DNA of 12,236 nucleotides from Cylindrotheca closterium (GCA_933822405.4 CAKOGP040001975.1:1-12236); one strand, 5' to 3'. Shown: positions 1 through 8,050, numbered from the stretch's first letter. Numbers and translations are program-made. Notes: generated by a model not told the origin, from the sequence alone.

Positions 1-356
1 AAGTGGAGATGCCCGATGTTTTGTTGATGTCAACAAGGGGTCGGAAGGTTGATGATGAAATTGACGATTTGTTGTTCTGATGGATTGGTACAAAACCCAC
101 GAAATTGCACGATGACACGGGGAGTTTATCAAAGTACTTTCTTAGACGTGTTATGTGACGTGGACTACTATTCTTACGTATTTCTACTGCGTGTTTGAGA
201 ATTTTGGTTTGGACTGTACCTGCTTGATGAGGGCACGTATGCAAAGGGAACTGGAAATGGAACAACAACAATCGACGCAATGCTCTTTTGTATCGTTTGA
301 CCGGGACGACTGCAAAATTAACCAACTTCATCATTGAAGACAACATTACAAACAAG
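1..356 (+). pseudogene. broken or unspliced 5' region upstream of the first gene
   Basis: The stretch has coding character but no single open frame. Frame 1 reads openly from 28 to 297 except for a TGA at 196-198; it contains CDVDYYSYVFLLRV and then, after the stop, a glycine-rich segment AKGTGNGTTTIDAML (241-285) before a TGA at 298. Frame 3, the frame of the downstream gene, is open from the last of three TGA codons onward (stop about 228-230) through the gene's first ATG at 357. The simplest inferences are that the gene originally began further left and its N-terminal part has decayed by frameshift and nonsense mutation, or that one or more introns lie here. The glycine-rich segment recalls a nucleotide-binding loop, but the usual lysine is absent, so I do not call a Walker A motif. 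Nothing here shows which alternative is right. Confidence 0.35.
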
Positions 357-2003
357 ATGGATACCGATACTCGTGAGTACACGTCACCTAAACTAGAATT
401 TTACATGAGGGGTGAGAAAACGTCCTACACACCATTTTACATTACCACTACGATTGGGTGCCTCCAATTTGTCAAAATGGATGAATCATCATCAAATAAG
501 AGCAAATACAGCGTCGCCATTCTTTGCGGGCGGCCTCTTTTTGCTGCCATGTCCGAACAAGAACTGAAAGCTGGCAAGTCAATCATAGTTCAAAATATTG
601 TTCAAGATGCTTCACCAAGCACATTCAAAAATACAGCAACAACCTGGCTCAGTGTGTTGGGCACACGAGTGCAGATAGGACAAACGGCATTTGCTGCAGC
701 TTCTGGTCTTGTGAGCCGTTCTTACACCAACCTTGTTTTGGTTAGCCCTGCTACAGTCGACGGCAATGACAAGCAAAGTGCCAAAATTTGTTTCCCACCA
801 GATCCTGTTTGTGCGTGGTTGGCAATGTGTCTCATGGATGATAGTTGGTCCATGGCTCTTTCAAAAGACATGACTCTGAATGGACGACCAAAAGTATGGT
901 GGGTACAGAAGATGAAGGACCTGTTTTCAGACCATTTTTGTTCACCGGAATAGGGAGACTTTGGGGAAGTCATGGTGGCTTTGTATTTTTTGTTCTTTGC
1001 AGATATTGTCCGAGGTAGTTTGAAGGACAATAAGGACTACAATACTTTCTCAGTACCACTAAATGATTGGATCAATTGTCTAATCAATGGAGGTCGTAGT
1101 GGTGATGATGGTGACGACGGTGACGACATGATGAATCAAAATAACGATTGCCAGGTCCATTTCAGTGCAATCCAAGTCTGTTGTAATTATGCCCGTGCAT
1201 ATGATGATTTGTCGTCTTTACTTCAGAATGAAGTGTTCTTGGATAACATGTACAAAACGGGTGTGGGATTATATGTGTTTGCAGGTTGCAGTGTCATTGA
1301 TGTTGTATTTGCATTGCAAATATCAGTGGCAGCACCAACAAAAGGCGACGTCACCACCACTCGCTCATCCTCATCAAAAAAGTACCAATATGTTCCGATG
1401 TTTGTGTCCATCAAGTTGCAATCCAGTTTCTGTCCAAAATCTTCAAGCATCGAATGTGACAAGATGAAAGCAAAATTCAAAGCGGTGGAAGGTGGTAGCG
1501 AGCTTGGTGCCCTTTGCCTCTTGGTAGTGTTTGGTTCATCTGTCAAGTCAAAAGATGGAGACTATACTTTGAAACCAGATTGCGTCAAGAATCTTGAAGA
1601 GGGAATGGCAGTATCCAAAGTGCTGCGGATACCAACCAATGACATATTTGAATTGACAGAGGCATTCTGGGAGTTGACAGGAGTTCACGATGAAATGTCA
1701 GAAGTTCTTGCTTCTCACAGCTTTTTGGGTGCCCATCAAGAAGCTGATAGTGAGACCACCACGAATAACTTTACAGAGCAAGTCTTGCGACTCTGCCCAA
1801 AATTGAAGACAAAAAAAGCAGCAGAAATGCAAGGCATTGTAAGGGCAACAGATGAAGTGACTGGCTATTTGGAAAAGTTGCTTGCAGGTCTAGATGACAT
1901 TGTTAGAGGACAACCATCAGATGGAGAGAAAGAGAAGCAAACGAAACAAAAGGCAACTGAAGCAAAGACAACCAAAATACAAAAGCCTTGCATCTATTAT
2001 TGA
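357..2003 (+). CDS. hypothetical protein, possible C-terminal half of a P-loop/REase-like family; join(357..939,1003..2003)
   Basis: Two open frames meet at a good 3' splice site. Joined by removing 940-1002 they give 527 codons from ATG 357 to TGA 2001-2003. Visible landmarks in order are a GRPLF motif (about residues 59-63), a TATTWLSVLGTR segment, FPPDPVCAWLAMCLM, YIVRGSLKD across the splice junction, an acidic GDDGDDGDD run (1101-1127), and then GLYVFAGCSVIDVVFAL followed by VPMFVSIKLQ. The tail is Lys/Glu rich. This order recalls a large family in fungi, oomycetes and algae (sometimes linked to Crinkler-like effectors) in which GRPxW/F, an IDhhhP strand and an hhQVK strand form a degenerate PD-(D/E)XK nuclease fold behind an N-terminal P-loop ATPase. 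Here the second strand is SIK, so the active site may be lost. The match is from memory of motif order. No signal peptide or convincing membrane segment is present. The frame is open upstream of the ATG, so the N-terminus may be truncated. Confidence 0.6.
940..1002 (+). other. probable spliceosomal intron (63 nt)
   Basis: The acceptor is strong: a T-rich tract (981-998) ends in TTTGCAG at 1002. The upstream frame needs a donor after codon position 1 to enter the downstream frame. GT at 940 satisfies this and keeps the upstream block FPPDPVCAWLAMCLM. Its donor GTTCAC is weak. GT at 811 (GTGCGT) also fits the phase and is a better donor, but it would discard about 43 well-formed codons including that block. 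Without splicing the first frame stops at 951-953 (TAG). Confidence 0.5.
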
Positions 2004-2333
2004 GGAGAAAGTCACTATTGTTGGAGCTTACCATTGTTCCAGATATTTCTGTGCACATTTACATTAGACTTGATTCATGAATGTGCCACAAAACAGTGAC
2101 AACCACATGACGCTATACAGCTATGATGCATTATGAATAAATCTTGTTTGATAGTTGTGGAATATTTGTCGGATTGGGCCATTTTTTTTCTGTTTGGTAA
2201 TAATACTAGCTACTAGTGTGGGAAATTGCAGGGGGGGGATTGGTCAAAATTGATCAAACTATGGGCAGTCCAAATTTGCATAACAGCAAACTACCTACAC
2301 ACCAACAAACCATGACAGTGTCACCACTACTAC
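2004..2333. other. intergenic region, no gene seen
   Basis: Apart from the poly(A) signal this stretch has only simple runs (T8 near 2182, G7 near 2231). I see no open frame of note and no repeat shared with the rest of the window. Confidence 0.6.
2136..2141 (+). promoter_or_regulatory. poly(A) signal AATAAA
   Basis: A canonical AATAAA lies 133 nt after the stop codon of the first gene and is followed by a T/G-rich stretch, as expected for a 3' end on the plus strand. Confidence 0.5.
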
Positions 2334-2365
2334 AATGGACCCCCCTTAGGCCGAAAAGTTCGGGC
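2334..2365 (+). repeat. left terminal inverted repeat
   Basis: The first 19 bases are the exact reverse complement of 4587-4605. The next bases (GAAAAGTTCGGGC) match the inner part of the right end (AACAAAGTTTGGGC when reversed) with three mismatches and one gap. The first methionine of the nuclease relic follows about 95 bp inside. Confidence 0.85.
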
Positions 2366-2460
2366 GATTTGGATTCTTTGTGAAAAAGTCACGATCAGAA
2401 ACGAGACACACCAAAACATGATGACAATGGCTCCACTTTACAGCATTATTTGTACTACTG

Positions 2461-3319
2461 ATGGGTATTAACGATCAAAATGACTTCCTTTGGAAGTCTT
2501 CCATGGTAAATTTCTTACTATTATCTATTTATTGGAGCAACATCACCGCCTCCGTCGATACAACAATCATTCCGCAAGGATCCGTCCAAGAATCTCAATT
2601 GATAAATCTCTGCTTGGATATCTCTTTTTGAGGAAATCAATCTTGTGTCCAGCTATAACAGTCTTCATTGTTGCAACATTCTTTGCAGAGCGAGGCGTGG
2701 ATGTGATCCTAGATGCGGACTGTCCAGTTCGCCGTCATTCAAAAAGGACCCATCAAGATCGTGTTGCAAGAAGACACCTTATGGAGAAGCAGGCAACCCT
2801 AGCAAATCTGATCAACCATCCCAATCCAACCAATGCAGTTCTAGCGCAAAAGGAGAAATTGATAAAACAGATTCGCGGAAAGGAGAATCAGCAGCATAGA
2901 GGTCTTCCCCCGGACTCCATTGACAAAATTGATGATTTGGTGAAGTCTTTTGCAAGCACCAATGGAAGCAGCATAGTGCTTCAAAAGTCTTTATGGCAAG
3001 CGGGATCCAGCCATCGCAAAGTGTGCAACTGATGGCAATGTTGATGCAATCTTGTCGGGTGACTCTGATTTTGTAATTTACGTGAGCGGAGGTGTACCTG
3101 GTGGATGTGGCGACATCATGCTACGGAATCCAACACTGGGCAAGCGCAACAGATCTGGAAAGCCTTGAGATTGGGGCCGGGCAGAAGAAGGTTGTAAGAT
3201 ATATCTATGAGATTCTAAAACCGAAAGTGCGACAGTCCATCTTTCAAAAGGACCCACAGCATCCCATCTTTGATGGCTTGGATCAAACAATAAAAGCCAG
3301 GGGAGAACCAAAGGTGTGA
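2461..3319 (+). pseudogene. FEN1/XPG-type 5' nuclease relic
   Basis: FEN1/XPG enzymes cut branched DNA with two clusters of acidic residues. The start reads MGINDQNDFLW (2461, frame 1), like the MGI...LW start of the family. The reading then moves to frame 0, where SIDKSLLGYLFL matches the first acidic strand (FEN1 VAIDAS). FFAERGVDVILDADCPVRRHSKR (written here in parts: FFAERGVDVIL, then DADCPVRRHSKR) matches the end of the N domain, with Asp after the strand as in FEN1 VFDG. Around 2985-3000 the frame shifts to 1, giving DPAIAKCATDGNVDAIL and SGDSDFVIYV, the XPG-I block with its two aspartates. Near 3155 it shifts to frame 2, giving LESLEIGAGQKKVVRY and ending at TGA 3317. The helix-hairpin part (GCD..PGG in relatives) is not visible, and the acidic residues before DPAIA are gone. 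At least three frame changes make it a pseudogene. It lies inside the transposon just ahead of the transposase, so it was probably element cargo or part of its coding capacity. Confidence 0.75.
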
Positions 3320-4452
3320 GCTCCGACAGACTACTGTCTTGGCAGATCAACGATACAAAACAAGTAGCAAATTTGCATTGGCTATGCAGCAGCACCACAA
3401 AGTGGAGGATGTTGTGTTGGGGAATCAGTCATGAGATGACATCAACAAGCAATTGATTGCAGCAGCAGGACTTGATGTACACTGTGGGATCACTGGCACA
3501 CCAAAAAGAAAGAAATTGGCGGAGGCTGAGGATGTGGAGACCAAGCCAAGTGTCATACCCAATGATTTGACTCCAAAGGAAGTAAAGCGCCGTACAGGAT
3601 TTGACAATTTAGACAAGCTGCTTGCCTATGCCATGGTGGTTTGTGATGGTAGTTTGGATCACATTGTCCAAACTCACTTGGGTTGAAGAGTGGTTGTTCT
3701 ATTTCGAGTTTAAGTATGGTCAGACTGCTGTAAGAATGCAAGACTTTGAGAAACCATACAGGAGCTTGGATTACCCCCTTCGAAAAGTACTGAAGCAAAA
3801 GTTATCTTTTGAGAATGAAACACACAGTCGGTGGCCTATGTATGCTTCCTACGAAGTAGATGCAAAGTTTTGTGGCAAACAATGGGATTTCTACTTTGAT
3901 CGGCGAAGTGGGGAGAGAATTGTTATGCATGATGCAACCAGAATTCCTCTGCCATGTCCTTCAAATGCAGAGCTTCAACAAGCATTTTTCAGTGACTACT
4001 ATGGTACTACATGAGCCAAGGCAGGAGTAAGCAACCAACTTTGTGGTTGGATGCGAGGAATGCCTTTAATGACTGGAAGAATCACAGATTCTCAGATGAT
4101 CAAAGACTCAGAGATACTGGTGGCACAACAAAACTTTTCAGAGGCAGATCATTCTTCAGACAAACCATTCAACAATTTACTTGACAAAGGATTCCAAAAC
4201 ATGCTTGATGCAAGCATGGAAGGCCAACGTTGCATGCAACCAAAGTACTCAAAAGGTGATACCCAATTTACTAGAAAGGCAACCCTGCACTCTGCTTGTC
4301 TTGATGTCAAATGAGCGTACTGTTCAACACTGTGGAATGCCATGGTTCTTGAAACGTGGGTGTGCATACCAACTGTGGGATACCCATCTATTATGTGACA
4401 TTTGGGACACTTGACATTTCAAGTGAACTTCATGTACAATAAGTTCCTCTAG
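3318..4452 (+). pseudogene. DDE superfamily (DDE_Tnp_4-like) transposase relic
   Basis: The enzyme would cut and join transposon ends using three metal-binding acids. Frame 0 (3318-3686) carries LTPKEVKRRTGFDNLDKLL, a motif preceding the catalytic core in related algal transposases, and is broken by TGA 3432-3434. A shift near 3680 leads to frame 1: LTWVEEWLFYFEF, then VMHDATRIPLPCP with the first Asp at 3931, SDYYGTT-stop-AKAGV (TGA 4012-4014), TGRITDSQM with the second Asp, and NNLLDKGFQNML with the third. After TGA 4312-4314 the frame moves to 2 (NERTVQHCGMPWFLKRG), then back to 1, ending FQVNFMYNKFL and TAG 4450-4452, which matches the usual end of relatives. The triad DDD is therefore preserved while the frame is destroyed. 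The nonsense codon at 4012 replaces a residue often Cys or Val in relatives. Confidence 0.85.
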
Positions 4453-4572
4453 ATCTTCCTTCTTGTATTCATTGATAGTCCAATAATAGGCTGAATGGGG
4501 GTATGGCAGTTGTTCAATTTCTACTAAATACAAGTGTTTTTGAATGGAAAAGTCATTGCTTTGTCCGCGTTT

Positions 4573-4605
4573 GCCCAAACTTTGTTGGCCTAAGGGGGGT
4601 CCATT
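4573..4605 (-). repeat. right terminal inverted repeat
   Basis: This is the inverted partner of 2334-2365, lying 121 bp after the transposase stop. The next base begins another repeat block, so the two repeats abut directly. Confidence 0.85.
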
Positions 4606-5176
4606 ATTCGTTCCGAGTCAACATTACTTGTTCCGAATAAAAACAACTCGTTCCAAATAAAAATTACTCGCTTTGCAATGTCAGTTATTTCTGGTTTTGG
4701 TGGCTTCTCATCGTTTTGGTGTCTCATTGTTTCTGGAAGTCCCACAAAAATATCCCCCGGACTCTTCAGTCCTACCCCCCATGATCTTCATCTGCAATGT
4801 TTTATTGCCAATCAAGTCTTGGCTTGAGAAGAGCAATACCGGAAAGGGTTGGAGAGGAGATTGTGAGTGTCAACAACAATGCTCACAATACTTCATTTTG
4901 TCTTTTGTGTCGTTGATGATTACCGGTATTACTTGTTTTGAGATTTTTCAGCAAGCCTGTTTTGCCAAAGTTCGAGCTGTGAAAAAATGCCCCAAGATTC
5001 AGCCCCCAAAAAAATTACTCACTTTTGGTTGCTTCCCATCAATTTGGTCGCTTCTCATCGATTTGGGAAACGAGTAATTTCCATTTGGAACAAGTAATTT
5101 CCATTTGGAACAAGTAATTTCCATTTGGAACTAGTAATTTCCGTTTGGAACTAGTAATTTCCATTTGGAACAAGCA
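4606..5176. repeat. repeat block with inverted minisatellite arrays at both ends
   Basis: The left end (4623-4670) and the right end (5069-5174) carry the same short unit in opposite orientation. For example GTTCCAAATAAAAATTACTCG near 4650-4670, reversed, matches the start of the right array with two mismatches. The roughly 400-bp interior has no recognised gene. The arrangement resembles a MITE-like element with subterminal tandem arrays, abutting the transposon's right end. A 134-codon open frame inside (4673-5077) has no recognisable motif and overlaps the repeats. Confidence 0.55.
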
Positions 5177-5250
5177 GAAACCTTACTTTGCTCACTTCTG
5201 ATTGCGTTGTGGTTGCTTCTTGTTGCTTTGGTCGCTTCTCATTGATTCTG
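4693..5250 (+). repeat. dispersed GGTYGCTTCTCATYG-type direct repeats
   Basis: A T/G-rich module alternating TTTGGT and GCTTCTCAT occurs at 4693-4736, twice in tandem at 5022-5067 and again at 5209-5250, in the same orientation and with mismatches. The copies flank the inverted arrays on the inside and outside, so this block has been duplicated more than once. Confidence 0.55.
5069..5174 (+). repeat. 20-bp tandem repeat, 5.3 copies
   Basis: Five consecutive 20-bp units of the form AACAAGTAATTTCCATTTGG, with single-base variants (CGAG, CTAG, CCGTTT), then a six-base partial unit. All units are exactly 20 bp apart, so the array arose by tandem duplication. Confidence 0.9.
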
Positions 5251-5326
5251 TCTGAACCAATCATAATTAGTCATCATTAGCTTTTGCTCTTAAGTATGAG
5301 TTAATCTTCTTATCCTACATGATCAC

Positions 5327-5440
5327 ATGGATTTCAAAATTGACTGGAGAAGGTCTGTCCGCTCTTTGAACAATGACAACTCATCTGTTGACCATCCGTT
5401 TCTGGATTTCCAAACTCCGACTTCTTTGCCTACTAAATAG
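5327..5440 (+). CDS. short open frame, 37 codons, unknown
   Basis: ATG 5327 to TAG 5438 encodes MDFKIDWRRSVRSLNN and a Ser/Thr/Pro-containing tail. The amino-acid make-up is protein-like, but the frame is short, matches no family I know and has no neighbouring gene. It could equally be chance or a first-exon relic. Confidence 0.15.
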   Translation: MDFKIDWRRSVRSLNNDNSSVDHPFLDFQTPTSLPTK

Positions 5441-5636
5441 TTTTCAATACACCGGCAAGACAAGGTAATTTTTGGAAATAGGTAGCAAGCGGACAGACGG
5501 GATCTGCTGTCAACTCCCGCTTGAACTGCTAGTCAAGCCGTTAAATTCTAGCAATGACATTTGCCAAAAGAGACCTCACGATGACATATTGCTAGTTGAG
5601 TCCAAGCCAAAAACATATTTTTGCCCCATCATCCAA

Positions 5637-5692
5637 ATGCTGAATGCTGAATGCTGAATGCTGAATGCTGAATGCTGAATGCTGAATGCTGA
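5637..5692 (+). repeat. heptamer tandem repeat (ATGCTGA)8
   Basis: Eight perfect copies of ATGCTGA. The last copy runs into AAGGTTTAAGAAC, and a second ATGCTGAAAGGTTTCAGAAC begins at 5716, so the array plus its right border was itself duplicated. Confidence 0.95.
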
Positions 5693-5805
5693 AAGGTTTA
5701 AGAACAGGATTCTGAATGCTGAAAGGTTTCAGAACTGGATGAACAATTTTGGGGCATAGCCCCTTTTTTATTTTCTATTGCTTCTCTAGCTAGCTTCTCT
5801 ATTGA

Positions 5806-5959
5806 TTTTGACGAACTAGAACTCAAGCTTCTATCTCTTCTTTTATTTTTATTTTGACAAACTTGAACTTGGGCCCCTTTTCAATCTCTTCTTTTGCTCT
5901 GTTCATTTTTTTGTTTGTTTTTGTGTTGACAAACTCGAACTTGAACACCTTTTCTACAG
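5806..5959 (+). repeat. three degenerate copies of a TTGACRAACTNGAACTTG module
   Basis: Similar 20-23-bp modules begin near 5808, 5855 and 5937, each followed by T/C-rich sequence (CTTCTATCTCTTC, CTTTTCAATCTCTTC, CACCTTTTCTAC). The spacing is irregular. No open frame uses them. Confidence 0.5.
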
Positions 5960-6143
5960 CATGTTGTCAGTTCTGTTGTTTTTTTCCTATTGCTTTTCTA
6001 GAAATTTGATGTTGAAGAGGTGCTTTGTATGACACAATGCCAACAAAAAAAGGGAAGAAGGGATAAAGATACTATAGAGCAAAAATGTCTTAAGTGTTGT
6101 GCCTTCTTATAATGTCTTCGAGTGTATTAGTAGTGAGGATAAG

Positions 6144-6247
6144 CTCAAAAACTACAAAGTACTTTTCCAGTTTTCTTTCCAGGTGTTTTATGCTTTGATT
6201 TTGCTCATTGACAAAGAAAACTGGAAAAGTACTTTGTAGTTTTTGAG
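6144..6247. repeat. perfect 35-bp inverted repeat (stem-loop)
   Basis: Positions 6144-6178 and 6213-6247 are exact reverse complements, separated by 34 nt. A transcript in either direction would fold into a long perfect hairpin. The arms include AAGTACTTT, itself a palindrome. No open frame crosses it. Confidence 0.95.
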
Positions 6248-6322
6248 ACCAAGGAGTTTTTTGCTTTGATTTTGCTCATTGACAAAGAAAACTGGAAAAG
6301 TACTTTGTAGTTTTTGAGACCA
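6191..6322 (+). repeat. 71-bp direct duplication of the hairpin's right arm
   Basis: Positions 6191-6251 recur as 6262-6322 with no differences that I can see. The duplicated unit contains part of the loop and the whole right arm (second arm copy at 6284-6318), so the left arm can pair with either copy. Confidence 0.9.
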
Positions 6323-6757
6323 GGAAACTGTCTGAATGTTTCAAAATGTTGTCTAGATGAAAAGGCAACAAATATTATTTCAGCTTCTACCAGTAGTCAT
6401 CGTGCAATGATGCATCTATGCATGAATGGAATGAAATGAGAGATATTGTACAACAATATGATTTACAACCCTGCTATTGCAGCAATTGATCTGCTCAGCC
6501 AAAAAAATGTCATTGTATACTGGTCGTACAAGCAGTCAAATGCAATGCATGCAATGATGCAATGATGATTCAATGCATTTCATTTGATACCATTTAAAAT
6601 CATCTTTTCAGTCATTCTATTATTGTTTACTATTTAGTGTTATTATTGCTCCAAATGAGTACCAAGAGTCAGCAACTGGTTTTTACTATTCTTATTGCTA
6701 TTATATTGCGTTTGATTGCACTCCATTGCATTCCATCTAAAGCATGTAAATACAAAC
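6323..6757. other. no gene; short ATGCA-rich repeats
   Basis: The stretch is A/T rich, with clusters of GCAATGATGCA and CAATGCAT words near 6403-6440 and 6540-6585. No open frame with protein character is visible on either strand. Confidence 0.5.
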
Positions 6758-7205
6758 ATGTCAAGATATGAGCGACCGCTTTTGTAAACATGATTGACAA
6801 CCGCAGCATCTGACAATCAAACTCACCTTGAGGGACGCCATTTCTCTTCTGCTTGAACAATTCTTCTCAAAAGGTCTTGATAGGTTTGAAGGAGTCATGC
6901 GATTGCGACAGTGTATTGTTATGTGGATGCAATCATGTCAAGATATGAGCGACCGCTTTTGTAAACATGATTGGCAATCGGAGCATCCGACAATCAAACT
7001 CACCTTGAGGGATGCCATTTCTCTTCTGCTTGACCAATTCTTCTCCAAAAGGTCTTGACAGGTTTGGAGGAGTCAGTCCTGCGATGGCGACAATGTATTG
7101 TTATGTGGATGCAATCATGTCAAGATATGAGCAACCGCTTTTATCAACGTTTGTAAATGCAGCATTCAACAATGAATCTCACCTTGAGTGATGCCAAAGC
7201 CAAAA
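6758..7205 (+). repeat. satellite-like tandem repeat, about 180-bp unit, 2.5 copies
   Basis: Units starting with ATGTCAAGATATGAGC begin at 6758, 6935 and 7117 (periods 177 and 182 bp). The first two are nearly identical; the third loses similarity after about 7195. A 76-codon open frame across them (6828-7058) repeats its own peptide (LTLRDAISLLL twice), which shows it is a by-product of the repeat. Confidence 0.85.
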
Positions 7206-7723
7206 TGGACACTTTCTTTGCCAAAGAATGGTTCGAACAAACACCCACAGAGTGCATATAGTGAGAGATAGTCCCTTTCTCTTGCAATTTTTGGACCAGG
7301 CACTCCTCGAACTTCCTGATTGTCAAAATGAAATTTTATTCTTTTGCCTTTGCTCCCTCAACAATTCTTTCATGGAGCTCAAACAATTCATTAGCGGCAG
7401 ATCCATTGGCAATTGAGGTTTATTGTTACCTTCTGTCAGGTTCTGCTGGTGTTTGGTTCAGACAACATTGGAGTGATCATGACAGTTGTTTGGTTGCAAA
7501 TGAGGATATCAGGAGCATGGGTTTTTGAGTGTTTTGCAGTTTCACTTCTGAAAGTCGGTCCATAAGTGTGCCGTACAACTTGGAACAGCTGCATTGAGCG
7601 ATACTGTCTTGCGTAGTGTCCCAACGGAAGAGTTACTTATGGTATTGGTTTTACTATAGCAGTCGACCAAGTCAAATTTTAGATGAAGAACACATATCAC
7701 ATATACACGTGTGTGCCATGAAA
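7206..7723. other. no gene recognised between repeat copies
   Basis: Only short open frames occur (60-66 codons on both strands). None shows a motif. The minus-strand one ending near 7144 runs into the repeat and reads ALASLK just before a GTGAG, like the repeat's own SLK-GTGAG, so it may be a related or ancestral sequence. Confidence 0.4.
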
Positions 7724-8050
7724 ATCATAAATGCAACACTCAACAATCCAACTCACCTTGATAGACGCCATTTCTCTTCTGATGGCTTGGTAGGTTTGGA
7801 GTAGTCAAGCAATGGCAACGGTGTATTGTTGGGTGGATTCAAACCATGTCTAGACTTGAGTGACCGCTTTTGTCAACATGATTGACAATCGCAACATACA
7901 ACAATCGAACTCACCTTGAGAGTGCAATGCAAACCATACCATGACATGAGCGATTGGTTTGTCAATGTCCAACAATCAAAAATATCCAAAAATCAAAAAT
8001 ATCCAACAATCAAACTCACCATGATGGACATCCAACAGTCAAACTCAGCC
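7724..8050 (+). repeat. degenerate copies of the 180-bp repeat
   Basis: The parts AACTCACCTTGATAGACGCC (7750), GGTGTATTGTTGGGTGGAT (about 7820) and ATGTCTAGACTTGAGTGACC (7845) match the unit at 6758 in the same order. After a further CAACAATCGAACTCACCTTG (7900) the copy breaks up into short ATCCAACAATCAAA words (7968-8040). Confidence 0.75.

Larger units (their letters stand above)
2334..4605 (+). mobile_element. TIR DNA transposon carrying FEN/XPG-like nuclease and DDE transposase relics
   Basis: The ends are inverted copies of one another: a 19-bp identical core (AATGGACCCCCCTTAGGCC at 2334-2352; its reverse complement at 4587-4605) plus about 13 further bases with few mismatches. If the termini are GGACCC/GGGTCC (2337 and 4602), both sides are flanked by AT, which could be a 2-bp target duplication; because AT is palindromic this is weak proof. 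Inside, on the plus strand, are a nuclease relic (2461-3319) and a transposase relic (3318-4452) with no other gene. The size of about 2.27 kb fits a complete but dead autonomous element. The DDE type (DDE_Tnp_4-like, third acid D) points to the Harbinger/ISL2EU side of the transposase world; exact superfamily is not settled. Confidence 0.85.

Noticed and set aside
4012..4014. TGA read as selenocysteine or a reassigned codon, since most internal stops in the relics are TGA
   Set aside because: The same relics also carry frameshifts, a TAG occurs in the copia pol, and the intact gene ends in TGA. Decay explains all of it.
4673..5077. 134-codon open frame as a gene
   Set aside because: It overlaps the minisatellites and T/G-rich repeats at both ends and has no recognised motif.
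5069..5174. CRISPR array
   Set aside because: Units are contiguous 20-mers without spacers, in a eukaryotic context.
5472..5657. 61-codon open frame
   Set aside because: It has no motif, runs into the heptamer array and has no good start context or neighbours.
6828..7058. 76-codon open frame with LTLRDAISLLL repeated
   Set aside because: The repetition is simply the 180-bp satellite translated twice.
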